Positions 33,881-44,450 are shown, counted from the stretch's first letter. The stretch: 64,000 nt of DNA from Lentibacillus populi (GCA_014642895.1 BMJD01000004.1:124001-188000); one strand, 5' to 3'. A program made the numbers and translations. The notes: generated from the sequence alone by a model not told the origin.

Positions 33881-36800
33881 CTAAACAGTTGAATACGTAT
33901 GAAGATAGTCCTGTAATGATGTAACAGAATTAGTCTGTATGTTACTTTCGATTACTGCCTGTAATGTCGAAAGCGATGTAAACAATGGAACCTGATACGT
34001 TACGGCAAGTGCCCGGATCTGCCTTCCGCTTTTCTTATTTTGCAAACCGGTCGGAGTGACAACTGTCCCAGCTATGATTTGCTGCTGAAAAACCCTTTCC
34101 AATTCTGCTGAACTACTTTCGATGGTCTGATTGACAATCTCGTGTTTGCTTAAATAGGCACTCGTTCCCGGTGTGGCAAGTAATGAAAAATCTTTCCTCA
34201 GTTCTTTGCTAATTGACAACAGTGCCGGCTTCTCTCTATCCGTTATTGAGCAAAGCACATATCGTTTTTCCGAATCTTTTTCGATCGTATACGCCTTCAT
34301 ATCAGTTGCTTTAGCAAGTGCGTCCTTATACGTTGCTGCAAGACCAAGCGCTTCACCGGTCGATTTCATTTCCGGACCGAGCTTGTGATCAACGCCCGCT
34401 AATTGTGCTGCCGAAAATACTGGTGCCTTCACTGCATAATAACCAAGTGATTCCGGTACACGATTCCTTTCAAGCCGCTCCCCAAGCTGGGTACGAATGG
34501 CCAATTCAACCATTGGCACCCCCGTTATTTTGCTAATCATCGGGATGGTTCGTGACGCTCTCGGGTTCACTTCCAGCACATATATCTGCTCATCTGTAAT
34601 AACAAACTGGATATTAACCAAGCCAACTATATTTGCCGCTTTGCAAATGGATTGCGCATAATAAAGCAATATTTCCTGTTGGATGGAAGATAAACGAACA
34701 GGTGGCATGACGGCAATGCTGTCGCCAGAATGAACACCAGCCTGTTCCACATGCTCCACAATCCCCGGCACAAAGCAATGTTCCCCATCGGTAATAACAT
34801 CCACTTCCGCCTCTAGCCCCGGTGTATATTTGTCAACCAAGATCGGCCAAATTCGCTGATCAGAATAACGGATTGTGTCCAAATAGGCGACCAATGCTGC
34901 CTCCTGATGAATAATAAACATGGATTGCCCGCCAATCACATACGATGGGCGAACCAGAACCGGGTACCCGATTTTTTCAGCGCAGGCTTTGATTTCATTT
35001 AGACTGTAGGCCATTTCCCCTTGAATATGCGGAATGTTTATCTCCTTAAGCAGCTGATAAAAATGTTTCCGATCCTCCAGCTGGTCAATTTTTTCTGGTG
35101 AAGTACCGTAAATCCGGACTCCCGCATCCGCCAAATCTTTAGCGAGGTTAATTGCGGTTTGCCCGCCAAATTGAATAAATACACCTTCCACCTTTTCCCG
35201 ACGGGTTACAGCTAAAATATCCTCCGTCGTTAATGGCTCAAAATAAAGATGATCGGCTACTGAACTGTCCGTACTAACAGTTTCCGGATTGTTATTTACG
35301 ATTACAGTTGTGTAACCCATTTTTTTCAAGGCATAAACCGCATGGACGGAGCTATAATCAAATTCCATCCCTTGCCCGATACGAATCGGTCCAGAGCCAA
35401 GAATCAGTACTTTATTCCCTTGCACAGATCCCGCATCGGGCATTTCTTTGTTATACCAGGTCGAATAATAATATGGGAAATGATTTTCGGAAGCAACTAC
35501 CTGATAACTTGGCATTAACTGAAACTCCTTGATTTTTTCCTGTACCTCCTGTTCCGTTGCCTGGAAAAATTCAGCCAATGCCTTGTTGCTGATTTGCAAA
35601 TGTTTTGCTTGTAATAATTGCTCGGCAGTGACTTTATCTAATGATGCAGTCTTTAGGGTTTGTTCCATCCCTACAATTTGTTTGATTTTCTTTAAAAACA
35701 GCCGGCTGATCGCGGTCAAATGATAAATTTCCTGCACACCTTTTCCCATCCGCAGTGCTTCTGCCACAGCAAACAACCGTAAATCAGTAGGTTGCTGCAT
35801 GTGTTCAAGCAAAACCGGATAGTCTTTACCGGTAATTAACGGATGCTGTAAGGATGTTAAACCGTTATCCAACGAGCGAACTGCTTTATTCAATGCGGCT
35901 TCAAAGGTTAGATCGATCGCCATTGTTTCCCCGGTAGCCTTCATTTGTGTCCCTAACTCTCTATCTGCCTCCGGAAACTTATCAAAGGAAAATCGCGGAA
36001 TTTTTACAACCGTATAATCGATAAATAGTTGATGAACGGTATCAGTCTTGGATGGGAAATAGTCATCCAATGATTGACCAAGCGCCAATTTTGTTGCGAT
36101 TTTAGCAATCGGACAGCCGGTTGCTTTCGATGCTAATGCTGACGAACGACTCACCCGTGGATTAACTTCAATAACATAATATTCGTTTGTATCATGGGCA
36201 AGGGCAAATTGAATATTACACGCGCCAATAACCCCGAGTTCGCGAATAATGGTAACCGCTGCATTACAAAGCATTGTATTTTGCTGTTCTGTTAATGTCT
36301 GTGCTGGTGCAACGACAATCGAATCGCCTGTATGGACACCAACCGGATCGACGTTTTCCATGCTGCAGACAATAACACAATCATCATGGACATCGCGAAT
36401 CACTTCAAATTCAATTTCTTTAAAGCCTTTGATACTTTTCTCTAACAGTACCTGATGAATCGGGCTTATCTGCAGTCCATTCGTGACAATTGATTGTAAT
36501 TGCAAGCTGTTTTCCGCAAAACCGCCACCGGTGCCACCTAGTGTATAGGCTGGACGAATAATTACCGGATAGCCGATTTCCTCTGCACGGCTGACAGCTT
36601 GCTCCACCGTCGTAATAATATGGGAATCAGGTACTGGTTCGTTTAGTTCTTGCATAAGCGCACGAAATTTTTCCCGGTCTTCCCCATTTTGCATTGAATT
36701 TACTGATGTTCCCAACAATTGAACATCGTATTTTTCCAATAAACCAGAATTGTGCACTTCCAATGTCAAATTTAATCCTGTTTGGCCGCCAAGTGTCCCA

Positions 36801-37058
36801 ATAAGCCCATCGGGACGTTCTTTTTCAAAAATGTTTTCAATGGAGTTGACGGTCATCGGCTCAAGGTAAATACGATCAGCAACTGTTTCATCGGTCATAA
36901 TTGTTGCTGGATTGTTGTTCAGTAAAACGACTTCGATTCCTTCTTCTTTCAATGCCAAGCATGCCTCTGTACCGGCATAATCAAATTCTGCGGCCTGCCC
37001 GATGACAATTGGACCTGAACCAATAACCAGTACCTTTTTTACCTGATTGATAAGCCAT
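33881..37058 (-). CDS. carB: Carbamoyl-phosphate synthase large subunit, frameshifted near the start
   Basis: The uninterrupted frame (33881-36958 from an internal ATG) lacks the first 30-odd residues, but the same frame extends back through VLVIGSGPIVIGQAAEFDYA, which is the true N-terminal ATP-grasp start. The only sensible start codon, ATG at 37058 (AGGAGG just upstream), reads MAYQSGKK in a different frame. Deleting one base of the A6 run (37035-37040) gives MAYQSGKKVLVIGSGP. Two ATP-grasp halves are present (second starts VLILGSGPIRIGQGMEFDYS), plus a C-terminal MGS-like domain. It feeds carbamoyl phosphate to ArgF. The small subunit carA is not adjacent. Confidence 0.85.
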
Positions 37059-37069
37059 AACCTCCTGTT

Positions 37070-38245
37070 TTACGAAAATACGTGTGTCAGTACGCTTCGG
37101 AATTTTTTTATAAACAACAGAATGTCGTCTTCTGTTATCGTCAGTGGTGGCAAGAGCCGAATGACGGAGGGGCCAGCTGTCAGAATCAGTAATTTTTCCT
37201 GAATAGCTGCTTGCACGATTTCTCCCGCCGGTACATCCGCCACTTCCATTCCAATCAAGAGCCCCCGCCCGCGAATCGTCTTAATTTGCGGGAATTCCTG
37301 TTTCAGCTGTTTTAAATAGGTGATCAATAACATACTTTTCTCGGCACCATTTTGGATAACCGGTGAATGAACTAATTCCGTTACCGTTGCGAGACCAGCT
37401 GTTGCTGCCAGTGGGTTGCCGCCGAATGTACTACCATGGCTCCCTGGCTGAAAAGCCTGTGCTATCCTTTTTTTTGCAAGCATGGCACCAATCGGAAATC
37501 CGGAACCTAAACCTTTAGCAAGGGTGATGATGTCCGGTTCCAATCCATATTGTTGGTAGGCAAACAACGAACCTGTACGTCCCATGCCAGTTTGCACTTC
37601 GTCAATAACAAGCAATATTTGCAGGTCTGTACAAATCTGAACAAGCTCATCAATCCAATCCTGTTCTGCCGGGATGACACCACCTTCCCCTTGCACAAGC
37701 TCAAGCATAACCGCAGCAGGCTGTTCCACTTTCAGCCTTGCCAGACTAACCCGATCATTGTAGGGAAAATAGGTAAATCCTTTTAATAAAGGAGCAAAAC
37801 CGGTCTGAATTTTCCCCTGTCCTGTTGCACTCAGGGTAGCCATTGTACGGCCGTGAAATGACTGGCGGAACGTTACAATATTGGAGCGCTCTGTACTAAA
37901 CAAGCGGACAAGCTTGATCGCTGCTTCATTCGCTTCTGCACCGCTATTACAGAAAAAGACTTGATCCAGACAACTGTATTCGGTTAGTAATGCTGCCAAT
38001 TTTTCCTGAGCATCAATGTGATATAAATTGGAACAGTGCCACAGTTCCTCTAGTTGACTGGACACCGCTTCTTTCACTGCCTGCGGAACATGGCCAAGGT
38101 TGCAAGTCGCAATCCCTGCAGTAAAATCCAAAAACCTGCAGCCATCCGTATCCCAAACATAACTGCCCTTTCCCTTGGCAACCGTTATGGGAAAACGATT
38201 GTACGTCTGCATTAATGATGATTGAATCGTTTTTGCTTCCACCAA
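37070..38245 (-). CDS. argD: Acetylornithine aminotransferase
   Basis: 391 residues, class III PLP aminotransferase; converts N-acetylglutamate semialdehyde to N-acetylornithine. Visible: CNSGAEANEAAIKL (phosphate site), FHGRTMATLSATGQ, DEVQTGMGRTG (PLP Asp) and the Schiff-base Lys in TLAKGLGSGFPIGA. The start is a TTG one base after the argB stop (a GTG directly after it is equally possible), preceded by AAGGGTG. Full length. Confidence 0.95.
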   Translation of the reverse strand: MVEAKTIQSSLMQTYNRFPITVAKGKGSYVWDTDGCRFLDFTAGIATCNLGHVPQAVKEAVSSQLEELWHCSNLYHIDAQEKLAALLTEYSCLDQVFFCNSGAEANEAAIKLVRLFSTERSNIVTFRQSFHGRTMATLSATGQGKIQTGFAPLLKGFTYFPYNDRVSLARLKVEQPAAVMLELVQGEGGVIPAEQDWIDELVQICTDLQILLVIDEVQTGMGRTGSLFAYQQYGLEPDIITLAKGLGSGFPIGAMLAKKRIAQAFQPGSHGSTFGGNPLAATAGLATVTELVHSPVIQNGAEKSMLLITYLKQLKQEFPQIKTIRGRGLLIGMEVADVPAGEIVQAAIQEKLLILTAGPSVIRLLPPLTITEDDILLFIKKFRSVLTHVFS

Positions 38246-38246
38246 T

Positions 38247-39062
38247 TCACACCCTTCCTGCCTCTAAATTAGCTGGTGTTTCTACTGCTTCATCCAATGC
38301 AAAAAGTGTCCCTGCGTTTTTCCCGGATACCTGCTTGATCAGACTCTTTTCTTCCTGTCCATTAATGATCGCCACCTTTTGCACCCCTTCTCGTAAACAG
38401 TCGATTGCCGCCTGTACTTTCGGAATCATTCCCCCGTAGATTTGACCGGCAGCAATCATTTTTTCTGCTTCGTTAGCGGTTAATTCAGAAATGACGCTGC
38501 CGTCTTTGAGTACACCTGGTACGTTTGTAACCATGTATAACGGTGCTTTCAACGCTTTGGCAACTGCTGCCGCTGCCAGGTCAGCATTGATGTTCCAGCG
38601 CTGTCCGGTTTCATCAATGGCAACGGGTGATATAACAGGGATTTTTCCTTGTTCCAGAACCATCTTTAGTGGCGTTGTATTAACGGAAACAACCTCCCCA
38701 ACATAGCCCAGTTGCTGTTTGCTTTGTATAGCGCGTGCCAGAAGCAGCTTTCCATCGACACCACTTAAGCCAAACGCTTCGCCGCCATTTTCTACAATGG
38801 CACGAACAAGTTTTTTATTTATGGTGCCGGATAGAACCATCTCTACTACATCAAGAACTTCTTCGGTTGTTATACGCATTCCGTTTACAAATTTCGTTTC
38901 GATATTGAGATCCGTGAGCAATGAGGACACCATTGGACCCCCGCCGTGTACGATTACTGGTTGGGCTTGATAGTCCTCGATTAAGGTAATGACTTCCTGG
39001 TAAAATGATTCCGGAAGCTGGTCAAGAACACTGCCACCACATTTAATAATCTGATAAGCCAC
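38247..39062 (-). CDS. argB: Acetylglutamate kinase
   Basis: 271 residues from a GTG at 39062 (GGGGAGGG upstream), 13 bases after the argJ stop; a longer in-frame start would overlap argJ. Phosphorylates N-acetylglutamate. Amino acid kinase motifs IIKCGGSVLD, VIVHGGGPMV, and NINADLAAAAVA are present. The length matches the short form without the N-terminal helix that gives arginine feedback inhibition in other bacteria. Confidence 0.95.
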   Translation of the reverse strand: MAYQIIKCGGSVLDQLPESFYQEVITLIEDYQAQPVIVHGGGPMVSSLLTDLNIETKFVNGMRITTEEVLDVVEMVLSGTINKKLVRAIVENGGEAFGLSGVDGKLLLARAIQSKQQLGYVGEVVSVNTTPLKMVLEQGKIPVISPVAIDETGQRWNINADLAAAAVAKALKAPLYMVTNVPGVLKDGSVISELTANEAEKMIAAGQIYGGMIPKVQAAIDCLREGVQKVAIINGQEEKSLIKQVSGKNAGTLFALDEAVETPANLEAGRV

Positions 39063-39075
39063 CGTCACCCTCCCC

Positions 39076-40299
39076 TCAAGTTCGATAGGAAGCATTAATT
39101 TTTACATAGTCATAAGATAGGTCACAGCCCCATGCGAACGCTTCCTCACTACCACTGTGCAAATCCACTGTGATCTTGATTTCATCATTCCATTTTAAAT
39201 AATTGTTCACCAGCTCTTCGTGAAAATGAGTTGGCATACCATGCTGAACAATAGGTATATCCCCAATCGAAACAGCAAGTTTACTTGTCTCAAGCTCTAT
39301 TCCGCTGTAACCAATCGAACAAATGATTCGGCCCCAGTTAGCATCAGCTCCAAATACCGCTGTTTTCACAAGACTTGAGCCAACAATCGTTTTCCCAATC
39401 GCCTTAGCGTCTTCCATACGAGCGGCTCCGGTTACCTGCACCTCGATTAATTTAGTGGCACCTTCCCCGTCTCTAGCAATTTGTTTTGCCAGCGATTGAC
39501 AGACTTTCGTTAGAGCATCGGTAAACAGCTGAAAATTTCCCTTATCTGCCAATGTTATCGATTGATTGTTGGCTTCCCCGTTGGCCATGATCATAACCGT
39601 ATCATTCGTACTTGTATCGCCATCAACCGTAATGCAATTAAACGTCTGGTTTACAGCCGACCTTAATGCCACATCCAAGGCAACCGGTTCAATGCTCGCA
39701 TCTGTCGTTAAAAATGCAAGCATTGTTGCCATATTCGGGTTGATCATGCCAGAACCTTTAGCCGTTCCACCAATTGTTACAAGCTCCCCGTTTAATTCCA
39801 GTTGAATACAAACATGTTTCGTATACGTATCGGTTGTCAAAATAGCCTTCGCAAAGCTTTCTTGCTCAGATTCATTCAGATTAATTTGCGCAATTCCCTG
39901 TTTGATTTTTTCCATGGACAGCTGCTCTCCGATAACACCAGTTGAGTTAACAGCAACGAGGTGGTCGCTAGTCCCAAGCTTTTGTGCGAATAAATGGCGC
40001 ATTTGGTATGCATTCGCGACTCCCTGCTCACCAGTACACGCATTCGCAACCCCGGAATTAACGATTAGCCCCTGGATTTTCTGTTCTACTGCAATACTTT
40101 CCTTTGTTACCAAAAGTGGGGCGGCCTGAAACAGATTCGTCGTATAAACAGCAGCGGTATGTGCCGGCACCTCCGAATAAAGCCAGCCCAGGTCATGCCG
40201 CTTCCGCTTGATACCGCAGTGAACTCCTCCAGCATGGAAACCTTTGGCCGTTAAAATACCACCTTCAGTTACTTCTTGCAATTCCGTTTGTGTCTCCAT
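39076..40299 (-). CDS. argJ: Bifunctional ornithine acetyltransferase / N-acetylglutamate synthase
   Basis: 407 residues. Recycles the acetyl group from acetylornithine to glutamate and, in bifunctional forms, also makes acetylglutamate from acetyl-CoA. The autocleavage motif is intact in GMINPNMATMLAFLTTD: cleavage before the nucleophile Thr gives alpha and beta chains. GTAKGSGM precedes it. It lies between argC (12 bases) and argB in the usual order. Confidence 0.96.
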   Translation of the reverse strand: METQTELQEVTEGGILTAKGFHAGGVHCGIKRKRHDLGWLYSEVPAHTAAVYTTNLFQAAPLLVTKESIAVEQKIQGLIVNSGVANACTGEQGVANAYQMRHLFAQKLGTSDHLVAVNSTGVIGEQLSMEKIKQGIAQINLNESEQESFAKAILTTDTYTKHVCIQLELNGELVTIGGTAKGSGMINPNMATMLAFLTTDASIEPVALDVALRSAVNQTFNCITVDGDTSTNDTVMIMANGEANNQSITLADKGNFQLFTDALTKVCQSLAKQIARDGEGATKLIEVQVTGAARMEDAKAIGKTIVGSSLVKTAVFGADANWGRIICSIGYSGIELETSKLAVSIGDIPIVQHGMPTHFHEELVNNYLKWNDEIKITVDLHSGSEEAFAWGCDLSYDYVKINASYRT

Positions 40300-40311
40300 T
40301 ACGCCCTCCTT

Positions 40312-41352
40312 CTATGGATAAACAGGGATGGTGTCAAGTCCTGTCCTTTCATCCCAATGATTTAGTAGATTCATATTTTGAATTGCCTGACCTGCTGCAC
40401 CTTTTACAAGATTGTCAATGACAGAAACAACAATGACCATATTTGTCCGTTCATCAACCTTAACACCAATATCGCAATAATTTGTTCCGTATACCTCTTT
40501 TGTTCCTGGCCATGTTTTTTCCGGTCTGATGCGAACGAAATATTCATCCTGATATGCTTCCTTATACAATTGAACAAGATCAGCATCTGCTAATCGTTCT
40601 TTAAGCGGTGCGTATATCGTGCACAAAATCCCCCTTGTCATCGGCACTAGATGGGCATTAAAGCTGACCTTGATATCCTTGCCATGCAAATCGGTCAACA
40701 CTTGTTCTATTTCCGGTGTATGCTGGTGACTTCCGAGATTATATGCTTTTGTATTTTCATTGATTTCGGAAAACAGTGATCCCTGCACTAGTTTCCTCCC
40801 GGCTCCGGACACCCCCGTTTTGCCGTCGATGATAATTTGCCCTGTTGTTTCCGCAATACCCTCCTTGATCAAAGGGATTATTCCGAGTAATGCTGCCGTT
40901 GGATAACAGCCTGGATTGGCAACGAATGTTTTATCTTTGATGCGCTCACGGAATATCTCTGGTAATCCGTAAACCGCCTGATCCAAAAATTCCGGTTCGG
41001 CTGGTGATTTTTTATACCATTGTTCGTATGAGTGCCCTTCTTTTAACCGAAAGTCTCCAGATAGATCGATACAGGGAAGTCCCGCCTTAACGAACGGCGG
41101 TGCGATTTCTTTCGTTACTCCTGAAGGTGTTGCGAAAAATAACACATCTACCCGATCGGTAATTTCATTCAAACTTAGCTTCTCTAAAGGCAATTCTAAG
41201 ATGTTATGTAAGTGTGGATACTGGTCAGTAATCTTATGTCCCTGAGTCGAATGTGATACGAGTAAATCGAGCGTTACCATTGGATGGTGATGCAACAGTC
41301 GAACCAGCTCAACACCCCCATACCCATTCGCTCCAACTATTCCTGCCTTCAC
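40312..41352 (-). CDS. argC: N-acetyl-gamma-glutamyl-phosphate reductase
   Basis: 346 residues from a GTG at 41352; an in-frame ATG 21 codons upstream falls in the AT-rich promoter region. NADPH-dependent reduction of acetylglutamyl phosphate. Rossmann motif VGANGYGGVELVRLL, catalytic Cys in NPGCYPTAALL, and a His-containing HLVPMTRGIL are present. First gene of the operon. Upstream at about 41383-41410 lies a TATACT-type -10 among AT-rich inverted repeats where an AhrC/ARG box would be expected; I could not define one with confidence. Confidence 0.95.
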   Translation of the reverse strand: MKAGIVGANGYGGVELVRLLHHHPMVTLDLLVSHSTQGHKITDQYPHLHNILELPLEKLSLNEITDRVDVLFFATPSGVTKEIAPPFVKAGLPCIDLSGDFRLKEGHSYEQWYKKSPAEPEFLDQAVYGLPEIFRERIKDKTFVANPGCYPTAALLGIIPLIKEGIAETTGQIIIDGKTGVSGAGRKLVQGSLFSEINENTKAYNLGSHQHTPEIEQVLTDLHGKDIKVSFNAHLVPMTRGILCTIYAPLKERLADADLVQLYKEAYQDEYFVRIRPEKTWPGTKEVYGTNYCDIGVKVDERTNMVIVVSVIDNLVKGAAGQAIQNMNLLNHWDERTGLDTIPVYP

Positions 41353-41463
41353 CCTGTATTCAGCCCCTTTAAAATGATTGTGTATTATTATAAATAATAT
41401 AGTATAAATATGCAATAGGTATTTTAAAATAACTTATTTTTTTCAGATAGGGGATAGAAAAAA

Positions 41464-41493
41464 CAGCCCACACGTTTCCATAAGTGTGAGCTG
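41464..41493 (-). terminator. Terminator downstream of dinB
   Basis: CAGC(C)CACAC/GTGTG(A)GCTG stem with TTTTTT following on the minus strand. It separates dinB transcription from the arg promoter. Confidence 0.7.
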
Positions 41494-41614
41494 TACGCTT
41501 GGATAAATGGATTTATAAATAGGTTTTCAGAATACGAGCGTGGGAATGTATAGGACGTGCTCGCTCTTTTCAATTGGTGATTGTCGTGGGTGTTTTATCC
41601 GAACTTCAACTGAA

Positions 41615-41706
41615 ACTTATTGTACCGATGCGGGTGTTGTCGCCTGACGTGGCCATCTTGAACAGTCAGTTACCACAGCGTATAAACTTTATAATTTCCA
41701 TGATAA
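41615..41706. repeat. Diverged fragment of the structured intergenic repeat
   Basis: The stretch GACGTGGCC...CAGTTACCACAGC...ACTTTATAATTTCC aligns with the 3' part of the 58.3-58.6 kb element (GACGTGGCT...AGTTATCCACAGC...ATTTTATAATTTCC). The front half is too diverged to align by eye. It occupies most of the 390-base gap between argC and dinB. Confidence 0.4.
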
Positions 41707-41744
41707 TTATAAAAAACCCCCATCTAATGTAACAATGTGAGCTT

Positions 41745-42992
41745 TCATCTTTTATAATCATCCAAAAAATCCTTTTGAAAACTGGTACGCGGCTGATCGT
41801 TCTGCCCCTGATTTTCCATTTGTTTAAAAGGGTTTTTGCCGTATTTATTCGTTAATTCTTCAATTGCTGTATAGAGTTTTTCTTTCCTTGCCTCTTCTTC
41901 ATACGTAAATAAATCCAATTGGTGTGCGATATTTTGCTTTTCTTCTACATCTTGAACTGTAATCCCTAGTAAACGAATCGGTTCAAGGTTCCAATGCTTT
42001 TGAAATAGTTCATTGGCGACACGAAGAATATCTTCCTTCTTTTCAATGTAGGATTGCAGCTTTTTGCTTCTTGTAATCGTTTTACGGTCATGATAACGAA
42101 TCATAAGTTGTACACCAAGTCCTGCTGCCTGTTTTCGGTTCATTCTTCGCTCTACATTACTGGCAAGCTGCTCCATTAGTTTTTGAATATCAACCTCGTC
42201 CGTCGTATCCTCGGGCAATGTTTGCGAACTGCCAATACTTTTAAATTCGTTCACCGCCTCCGGATCGACTGGTCTTGGATCAATGCCATTTGCCCGATTA
42301 CGCAGTCGTTCACCATTTATCCCTAACACTTGTTTTAGGTGATAGACATCACGGGAGGCAAGATCACCAATTGTCTTTACATCAATCGCATTCAATTTGC
42401 GAGCTGTTTTTTCACCCACACCATACATGTCGCCAACAGGAAGCGGCCATAGCTTTTGTGGCAAATCACGTTTACGGAGAATGGTTATTCCCATCGGTTT
42501 TTTCATATCGGACGCCATTTTTGCCAAAAATTTATTTGGCGCGATTCCAATACTGCATGGCAAATCCAATTCATCTTTAATCCGTTTTTGCAGGTTTTCA
42601 GCTATTCTGATTGGATTACCAAGCTGTTCGCATTCGGTTATGTCCATATAACCCTCATCGATCGATACCGGCTGCACGAAGGGGGTTATTTCGGCAAGCA
42701 TTTTAAACATTTCTTGAGAAGCCATTCGATAACGGTCAAAATTCGGGCGCATGATAATTAAAGTTGGGCAAAGTTTCCTTGCCTGCCACAATGTCATGGT
42801 CGTTTTGACTCCCCTAGCTCTGGCTTCGTAGCTGCTTGTCACAATAATTCCTTTACGCTCTTCCGGGTTACCGGCAATCGCCAGCGGTTTCCCTTTCAAC
42901 TTGGGATTATATGCCATTTCAACGGAGGCATAAAAGCAGTTCATATCAATATGAAAAATGACGCGACCTTTTTTCGGATACCAGTGAGACAT
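41745..42992 (-). CDS. dinB: DNA polymerase IV (Y family, PolY1/DinB)
   Basis: 415 residues from the ATG at 42992 (AAGGGTG six bases upstream; an in-frame GTG lies on that site). Error-prone translesion polymerase. Catalytic acidic residues in FHIDMNCFYASVE and SIDEGYMDIT; finger/palm YEARARGVKT; little-finger domain with RSKKLQSYIE; C-terminal basic tail. A beta-clamp-binding QLDLF sequence is visible near residue 368. A near-perfect SOS box precedes it. Matches the yqjH position of B. subtilis, next to a yqjE-like peptidase. Confidence 0.93.
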   Translation of the reverse strand: MSHWYPKKGRVIFHIDMNCFYASVEMAYNPKLKGKPLAIAGNPEERKGIIVTSSYEARARGVKTTMTLWQARKLCPTLIIMRPNFDRYRMASQEMFKMLAEITPFVQPVSIDEGYMDITECEQLGNPIRIAENLQKRIKDELDLPCSIGIAPNKFLAKMASDMKKPMGITILRKRDLPQKLWPLPVGDMYGVGEKTARKLNAIDVKTIGDLASRDVYHLKQVLGINGERLRNRANGIDPRPVDPEAVNEFKSIGSSQTLPEDTTDEVDIQKLMEQLASNVERRMNRKQAAGLGVQLMIRYHDRKTITRSKKLQSYIEKKEDILRVANELFQKHWNLEPIRLLGITVQDVEEKQNIAHQLDLFTYEEEARKEKLYTAIEELTNKYGKNPFKQMENQGQNDQPRTSFQKDFLDDYKR

Positions 42993-43007
42993 GTTTAACA
43001 CCCTTCA

Positions 43008-43021
43008 CGAACGGTTGTTTC
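43008..43021. promoter_or_regulatory. LexA (SOS) box of dinB
   Basis: CGAACGGTTGTTTC matches the Bacillus consensus CGAACRNRYGTTYC at 13 of 14 positions, 16 bases before the dinB start. Predicted repression by LexA and induction by DNA damage. Confidence 0.7.
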
Positions 43022-43212
43022 TATATTTTATTATAACATAAAAAAGAAAGACCGGATACCAACCAACCCAGTCTCTTTCATTTTTATATAGTTGTTCACC
43101 GGTGAACTCGTGTTATTTACTGTCCATTTTTGTTTACTGGCCAAATAAAAGCATTTACTGGCCAACCATTGTCATTCACAAGCCAAAATCCACTGTTTAC
43201 TGTCCTAGACTA

Positions 43213-44337
43213 TTATTTTGCTGCTTCCTCCACAATTGCGGTGATCAGCTCCGTCACTTTCACAAGCTCATCTACCGGAATCCGTTCATTTGTTGTATGA
43301 ATCTCTTCATACCCGACAGCCAAGTTTACAGTCGGAATGCCGAACCCAGCTATCACATTGGCATCACTGCCGCCACCGCTTTTTAGCAGCTTGCTTTCGC
43401 GGCCAATCACTTTTGCTGCGTTACGGGCAACTTCCACAACTTGATCACCTGCTTTTTGGTTAAAACCAGGGTACATAATCTTCACATCAACCTCAGCACT
43501 GCCGCCAAGTCCTTCTGCAGTTGTTTCGAAGGCATCTTTCATTTTAGCTACCTGTGCTTCCATTTTTTCCGGAACAAGCGAGCGTGCTTCTGCTAAAATT
43601 TCTACATAATCACAGACAATATTCGTTTGCTGGCCACCTGCGAACCTGCCGATATTCGCGGTTGTTTCCGCATCAATCCGGCCAAGTGGCATCTTAGCTA
43701 TAGCCTTGGCCGCAAGTGTAATTGCGGAAACACCTTTTTCGGGAGCAACCCCGGCATGTGCCGTTTTTCCCTTGATAACGGTAAAAATTTTCGCTTGTGT
43801 CGGCGCAGCAACAATGATATCACCCACAGCCCCGTTACTATCAATCGCATACCCGTATTTTGCTTTAAGCAAGGAAGAATCTAATGCTTTTGCCCCGACC
43901 AGGCCTGATTCTTCACCAACTGTGATCACAAATTGAATATCGCCATGCTCGATTTTGTTTTCCTGCAATGTGCGAATTGCCTCCAGAATTGCTGCAAGTC
44001 CAGCTTTATCATCTGCACCGAGTATAGTTGTGCCATCCGATACAATATAGCCGTCTTTAATCGATGGTTTAATTCCGTTCCCTGGAACAACCGTATCCAT
44101 ATGTGATGTGAAATAAATGGTATCTGCATCAGCTTTCGTTCCTGCTAAATTACAAATTAAATTACCTGCTCCATGACCGGTTTCTGCTTTACTGTTATCC
44201 TCTATAACATCAAGCCCCAAGTCAGTAAATTTTTGCTTTAAAACACCGGCAATTTTCGCCTCCTGTTTTGTCTCTGAGTCAATTTGTACCAATTCCATAA
44301 ATTCATTGATTAAGCGCTCTTGATTTATTTGAACCAT
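43213..44337 (-). CDS. yqjE: M20-family tripeptidase, PepT-like (YqjE)
   Basis: 374 residues from the ATG at 44337 (AAAAGGAG upstream); a 24-codon in-frame extension lacks a site. Zinc aminotripeptidase of the PepT2 type. Motifs TSHMDTVVPG (first metal His and Asp), LGADDKAGLAA (bridging Asp), VGEESGLVGA (catalytic and metal Glu), and GGGSDANV and EEIHTTNE at the end. The yqjE name follows B. subtilis synteny with dinB (yqjH) and mce (yqjC). Confidence 0.9.
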   Translation of the reverse strand: MVQINQERLINEFMELVQIDSETKQEAKIAGVLKQKFTDLGLDVIEDNSKAETGHGAGNLICNLAGTKADADTIYFTSHMDTVVPGNGIKPSIKDGYIVSDGTTILGADDKAGLAAILEAIRTLQENKIEHGDIQFVITVGEESGLVGAKALDSSLLKAKYGYAIDSNGAVGDIIVAAPTQAKIFTVIKGKTAHAGVAPEKGVSAITLAAKAIAKMPLGRIDAETTANIGRFAGGQQTNIVCDYVEILAEARSLVPEKMEAQVAKMKDAFETTAEGLGGSAEVDVKIMYPGFNQKAGDQVVEVARNAAKVIGRESKLLKSGGGSDANVIAGFGIPTVNLAVGYEEIHTTNERIPVDELVKVTELITAIVEEAAK

Positions 44338-44450
44338 TTGTACTGTAGCTCCTTTTGCTTGAATTTTAATTCCACCATGCCCCGGTGCAAATCCAGTACC
44401 ATTACTCACGAGGTTGACCTATCGCATCATTTGTTATATCAAAACATCCA

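Noticed and set aside
41353-41415. T-box or other riboswitch before argC
   Set aside because: No T-box sequence, specifier stem or terminator/antiterminator pair was visible; the leader is only AT-rich.
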